Shown here: positions 7,729 through 8,843 of the stretch, piece after piece | How the letters are laid out: each line of letters begins with the position of its first letter | How positions within the stretch are numbered: the first letter of the stretch is position 1 | Origin: Candidatus Eiseniibacteriota bacterium | GTDB taxonomy: Bacteria > Eisenbacteria > RBG-16-71-46 | DNA length: 8,843 nucleotides | Reading direction: 5' to 3' | Assembly (NCBI GenBank): GCA_903921835.1 | Contig: CAIXRL010000616.1 | Coordinates: forward strand, 1 to 8,843 | The notes under the pieces: generated by a model | The model's database searches: none | Seen by the model: the letters and a program-made list of their open reading frames with translations, nothing else | Told to the model about the DNA's origin: nothing | Made by a program: the position numbers and the translations under genes

Positions 7729-7732
<4 letters not shown>
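6797..7732 (+). CDS. Opp/Dpp-type ABC transporter permease (DppC-like), GTG start
   Basis: A 311-residue partner permease of DppC/OppC type. It has a cytoplasmic N-terminal segment, a first helix (about 27-45), then HLLGTTGQGQDVLAQLVVGT (64-83), where the common dipeptide-type form is LGTDxxGRDV. A BPD_transp_1 core follows, with the EAA loop RDFVAAAIVTGESDLRIITS (175-194) and a final helix leading into NSGFDEITNPRL (274-285). The GTG at 6797 overlaps the previous stop by four bases; the nearest internal ATG (residue 27) would cut into the first helix, so GTG is preferred despite no strong ribosome site. The terminal 25 residues form a basic cytoplasmic tail. The GQGQD and FDEITNPRL forms resemble sugar-transporting members of the family, from memory. 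The stop overlaps the ATPase start by four bases. Confidence 0.92.
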
Positions 7733-8688
<956 letters not shown>

Positions 8689-8714
8689 CCACACCCGGCC
8701 CCCGAAACGAATCA

Positions 8715-8744
8715 GCGCCCGCCGCGGAAGTCCGCGGCGGGCGC
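8715..8744 (+). terminator. Perfect GC hairpin after the operon, possible terminator
   Basis: GCGCCCGCCGCGGA (8715-8728) and TCCGCGGCGGGCGC (8731-8744) are exact reverse complements with two bases between; in RNA this would be a 13-bp stem with a four-base loop. It lies 26 bases after the ATPase stop, where an operon terminator is expected. The bases after it (CGGGCGTTCT) lack a good T-run, so intrinsic termination is doubtful. The following sequence reads at once as the interior of another gene, so the repeat may instead mark a rearrangement or assembly join. Confidence 0.45.
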
Positions 8745-8843
8745 CGGGCGTTCTACTGGGCGGCCGTTTTCCTGTTCCTCGGGGCGCTGGCCGGCAAGAC
8801 GGTCACCGCGACGCTGCCCGCGGCGATCCTGCTGATTCTCTGG
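8742..8843 (+). CDS. Interior fragment of a polytopic membrane protein (TMTC-like, TPR-associated), no start
   Basis: The frame running off the right edge reads from RRAFYW into a strongly hydrophobic segment and then KTVTATLPAAILLILW. This resembles the membrane part of TMTC-like proteins with C-terminal TPRs, in which an SKTVxxTLPAxLLLxLW segment lies roughly 200 residues from the N-terminus. No in-frame ATG, GTG or TTG occurs between the ATPase stop and this segment. The frame stays open upstream into the ATPase gene, but there it encodes a Pro/Arg-rich shadow and not the expected preceding membrane helices. The gene therefore lacks its N-terminal part. It may be a remnant, a rearranged gene or the other side of an assembly join. 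Family recognition is from a short stretch and is moderate. Confidence 0.45.

Overview
This is a very GC-rich bacterial window holding one co-directional gene set that reads as a beta-glucan capture, cleavage and uptake locus. Everything convincing lies on the + strand. The organism cannot be named from the sequence. The high GC, three lipoprotein signal peptides and gene families shared widely among uncultured soil or sediment bacteria fit a Gram-negative lineage of the Gemmatimonadota/Eisenbacteria/Myxococcota kind, but this is only a weak inference.

Layout. Positions 1-408 hold no gene I can support, only a GC-rich stretch with one possible folded segment near the left edge. A promoter-like TTGACA box at 409 lies 17 bases upstream of a weak -10. 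Directly over and after that -10 sits an AT-rich inverted repeat (436-458), a good candidate operator for the ROK regulator encoded downstream. The operon then runs: a modular carbohydrate-binding lipoprotein (534-1943), a ROK-family repressor (1990-3243), a small GH16 beta-glucanase lipoprotein (3240-4067), a family-5 solute-binding lipoprotein (4069-5820), two Opp/Dpp-type permeases (5817-6800 and 6797-7732) and one Opp/Dpp-type ATPase with a cysteine-bearing C-terminal domain (7729-8688). From the ROK gene onward every junction is a 4-base overlap or a 1-base gap, so translation is probably coupled throughout.

Proposed working. The first lipoprotein binds polymeric glucan at the cell surface. 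The GH16 enzyme, which has no binding module of its own, cuts it into oligosaccharides. The solute-binding protein, which resembles the cellobiose/laminaribiose binders of Thermotoga rather than true peptide binders, passes them to the transporter. The ROK protein senses a sugar and releases the promoter. The set parallels the laminarinase-ROK-family-5 ABC transporter locus of Thermotoga maritima (around TM0024-TM0032, from memory). No beta-glucosidase and no second ATPase are present here.

Right edge. After the ATPase come a perfect 14-bp inverted repeat (8715-8744) and then, without any start codon, the interior of an unrelated membrane protein (TMTC-like, usually carrying TPRs). This abrupt change looks like a recombination scar, a gene remnant or an assembly join exactly where a second transporter ATPase would be expected.
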